DNA of 64,000 nucleotides from Rubrobacter aplysinae (GTDB lineage Bacteria > Actinomycetota > Rubrobacteria > Rubrobacterales > Rubrobacteraceae), in assembly GCF_001029505.1 (NCBI RefSeq), contig NZ_LEKH01000006.1:62001-126000 (forward strand), written 5' to 3'. Shown here one piece after another: positions 62,096 to 64,000 of this stretch. Below the pieces are notes generated by a model, which ran no database searches, was not told the DNA's origin, and worked only from the letters and a program-made list of their open reading frames with translations. The position numbers were made by a program, and so were the translations under genes. The first letter of the stretch is position 1, and every line of letters begins with the position of its first letter.

Positions 62096-62314
62096 TTAAT
62101 GACTCTCATCTTCAAGGAAAAACTTATCGAGCTTATCGGTGGTGGCAACTACGACACCAAATCCGAGTGCAAGTGCGGTACATAACCCGAGTAACCATAA
62201 AAGCACCGTATCAATTACGTTTGGAAACTCTACAAACTTTGAAAGCAACCAAGGCCCGTTACCAAGAAGTAAAAGTGGCAAGATAACTCTAGTGAACGCA
62301 CGTGTTGAAATCAT
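62096..62314 (-). CDS. Small two-helix membrane protein in an AT-rich patch
   Basis: The 72-residue protein has two membrane helices (about 8-28 and 33-58) and an acidic tail. Its ATG follows AGGAG by five bases. Codons such as TTA, ATA and AAA are more frequent than elsewhere, and the surrounding spacers are also AT-rich, so this may be acquired DNA. No family is recognised. Confidence 0.65.
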   Translation of the reverse strand: MISTRAFTRVILPLLLLGNGPWLLSKFVEFPNVIDTVLLWLLGLCTALALGFGVVVATTDKLDKFFLEDESH

Positions 62315-62484
62315 CCGTTCTCCTGTACGAAATCCAGCTACTTAACCGTAGCACTAGAAGTTTTGGTAAGCAATCTTCCCAGGAGAGAAGCCTTTGTATC
62401 GAGCGAGGAGCCTGCTCATGAGAATTACTAGACTCCTACTCTTTCAAGAGATTGCGAACCTTGGCGGCTATTATATTTTAGGTT

Positions 62485-63117
62485 CTATCCACTTTCGGCG
62501 AAAGCCAGCCGCAACCCGAGGCCGACAATCACCCCACCCGTAACGTATCCCAGAGCCTTCGCCGGTCCGGGTCTGCCTCTAAACCAGCCGCCCAGAGCTC
62601 CGGAGAAAAGCGCGATCACCCCGGTAAACACCAGTGTGAGCAACGTAAAAGCCGCCCCGAGCGAGAGGAAGCCCAACGCCCCGCCGGAGCCCGCGAACTG
62701 CGGCAGGAAAGCCAGAAAGAAAAGCGCGACCTTCGGGTTCAGCACGTTCGTGAGGAGGCCCTGCGCGAAGATGCTCCTGAGCCCCGCCGCCAGACGCCCG
62801 CTCTCTGGTACGGAGAAACTCTCTCTATCAAAGAGCGTCTTTACACCAAGGTACACTAGATAAGCCGCCCCCGCATACTTTACGACCTGGAAAGCGGCGG
62901 CGCTGCTCGCCAGTATCGCTGAGAGCCCGGCGGCGGCGAGCGTGGTGTGTACGAGCAGCCCGGCGCACACTCCCCACGAGGAGACGAGCGCCGCCCTCCG
63001 GCCCTGGGCCACACCGCGCGTCAGCACGTACAGGTTGTCCTGGCCCGGGGTCGCGATCAAGGCCAGCGACGCGCCCAGTAAAAACAGTAGACTCGAACCT
63101 TCCGGCAGCACACTCAA
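62485..63117 (-). CDS. LysE/RhtB family amino-acid exporter
   Basis: The 210-residue membrane protein has about six helices and LysE-family features: Ile-Ala-Thr-Pro-Gly-Gln-Asp near residue 20, Gly-Arg-Arg-Ala-Ala near 37, Ala-Tyr-Leu-Val-Tyr-Leu-Gly and Leu-Asn-Pro-Lys-Val-Ala-Leu-Phe-Phe. It probably exports an amino acid or related solute. TTG at 63117 follows AAGGTGAG; the frame is open upstream into glmS shadow. It starts 11 bases after glmS and is likely cotranscribed. Confidence 0.88.
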   Translation of the reverse strand: MSVLPEGSSLLFLLGASLALIATPGQDNLYVLTRGVAQGRRAALVSSWGVCAGLLVHTTLAAAGLSAILASSAAAFQVVKYAGAAYLVYLGVKTLFDRESFSVPESGRLAAGLRSIFAQGLLTNVLNPKVALFFLAFLPQFAGSGGALGFLSLGAAFTLLTLVFTGVIALFSGALGGWFRGRPGPAKALGYVTGGVIVGLGLRLAFAESG

Positions 63118-63128
63118 ATTCTCACCTT

Positions 63129-64000
63129 CTACTCCACGGTTACGCTTTTCGCGAGGTTGCGGGGCTTGTCCACGTCCAGCCCGCGGAACTTCGCCACGTG
63201 GTAGGCGAGGAGCTGTAGCGGCACGCAGACCACTAGCGGGCTCAGCTCGGGGGTTTCGAGCGCCGAGGCAGGTAGCGGCAGGGTGGACTCCGCGACCCGC
63301 TCGGCTTCCGGGTCTCCCTCTGCGGCCACGGTTATGACGCGGGCGCCGCGGGCCATCGTCTCCTCGACATTGGAGAGCGTCTTCTCCCGGTACACGCCGT
63401 GGCCCAGGATGGCGACGACCGGGCAGTAGTCGTCCACGAGCGCTATCGGACCGTGCTTCATCTCGCCCGCCGGGTATCCCTCGGAGGGGAGGTAGGAGAT
63501 CTCCTTCAGCTTCAGCGCCCCCTCCAGCGCGATGGGAAACGAGACGCCGCGCCCGAGAAAGAGCGAGCATCGGGCCTCCTCGAAGATGCCGACGGCCCGC
63601 CGCATCCGGCTCACGCCGTCCTCGCCCTCTAGCAGGGCCAGCGCCTCCTCCACCCTGTCGGGCGAGCGGCGTAGCTCCTGTCCGAGCTCTCGGCGCCCGT
63701 CCTCGGGTAGAGTCCCCCGCGCCTCCGCGAGCCCGAGCGCGAGCAGGTACATGGCCGCGATCTGGGTGGTAAAAGCCTTCGTGGAGGCGACGGCTATCTC
63801 CGGGCCCGCGTGGGTGAGCAGAACTGCGTCGGCCTCGCGGGTAATTAGCGAGTCCCGGGTGTTGGTTAGGGCGAGCACCTTGCCGCCGAAGCCCCGGGCG
63901 GACTCGACCGCCGCCAGCGTGTCGGTGGTCTCGCCGCTCTGGGAGATGGCGACCACCAGCGTCCGCCCGTCGCCGATGGGGTCCGAGTAACGGTACTCGC
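63129..64000 (-). CDS. glmS: Glutamine--fructose-6-phosphate aminotransferase, 3' part
   Basis: The window holds 290 residues, the C-terminal isomerase part with two SIS domains. Ile-Ser-Gln-Ser-Gly-Glu-Thr-Thr-Asp-Thr at the start of this fragment and the universal ending Arg-Asn-Leu-Ala-Lys-Ser-Val-Thr-Val-Glu are visible. GlmS makes glucosamine-6-phosphate for peptidoglycan. The N-terminal amidotransferase domain lies beyond position 64000. Confidence 0.96.
   Translation of the reverse strand, partial: EYRYSDPIGDGRTLVVAISQSGETTDTLAAVESARGFGGKVLALTNTRDSLITREADAVLLTHAGPEIAVASTKAFTTQIAAMYLLALGLAEARGTLPEDGRRELGQELRRSPDRVEEALALLEGEDGVSRMRRAVGIFEEARCSLFLGRGVSFPIALEGALKLKEISYLPSEGYPAGEMKHGPIALVDDYCPVVAILGHGVYREKTLSNVEETMARGARVITVAAEGDPEAERVAESTLPLPASALETPELSPLVVCVPLQLLAYHVAKFRGLDVDKPRNLAKSVTVE

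Overview
The window is GC-rich, densely packed bacterial chromosome with frequent GTG/TTG starts, many ATGA/TTGA/TAATG overlaps and several leaderless genes. Gene content and order (glmS-acpS-nnr-alr and tsaE-tsaB-rimI-tsaD beside groEL and guaB3-guaA, an Asp23/AmaP set, a microbial rhodopsin, polyphosphate genes) point to Actinomycetota, most likely a Rubrobacter-like lineage. That assignment is an inference from content and synteny. No rRNA, tRNA, CRISPR array, insertion sequence or prophage was seen.

Layout. 0-8.2 kb: a cut-off gene, a 2H phosphoesterase, then a polyphosphate operon on the minus strand (ppx, ppk1, CYTH-CHAD protein, SixA-like phosphatase), with a divergent amphi-Trp/[2Fe-2S] fusion protein. 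8.1-15.8 kb: a catabolic operon headed by a GntR/FCD regulator (CoA-transferase, HMG-CoA-lyase-like protein, hydantoinase A and B, isochorismatase-fold amidase) with two TGTATACA operators upstream. 16-26.8 kb: adenylate kinase, the three-gene proton-translocating transhydrogenase (leaderless promoter), an ICMT-like methyltransferase, an MBL hydrolase, archaeal-type phosphoglycerate mutase, a type 5 uracil-DNA glycosylase, a lipoprotein, an HD protein, D-Ala-D-Ala ligase and a Lon-N-domain protein.

26.9-33.6 kb: a respiratory operon in which a Rieske/cytochrome b6/subunit IV module lies between two cytochrome bd subunit I-like genes, with a 47-residue single-helix subunit at one end, an ActD-like two-helix protein at the other, and no recognisable c-type cytochrome. 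It is the most unusual system here. 33.7-38.7 kb: purine permease, then an Asp23/AmaP/DUF2273 envelope module running into a DTG-motif rhodopsin and an intrinsic terminator. 38.9-45.7 kb: EEP nuclease, guaA, guaB3, a lower-GC patch of small membrane proteins (27 aa, DUF2752, zinc ribbon-CD225), and groEL with promoter, CIRCE and terminator but no groES beside it.

45.7-64 kb: zinc-ribbon protein, P450 with divergent TetR regulator, diguanylate cyclase, the t6A genes tsaD/rimI/tsaB/tsaE, type 4 uracil-DNA glycosylase, PspC, panC, an HD protein, alpha/beta hydrolase, OhrR-like regulator, alr, CBS protein, nnr, acpS, lipid kinase, LysE exporter and the 3' part of glmS. Two general features recur: at least eight starts lie 6-7 nt after a TANNNT box with no Shine-Dalgarno (leaderless mRNAs), and two well-conserved genes (ICMT-like and type 5 UDG) have no ATG/GTG/TTG at the homology-predicted start, where an ACG stands instead.
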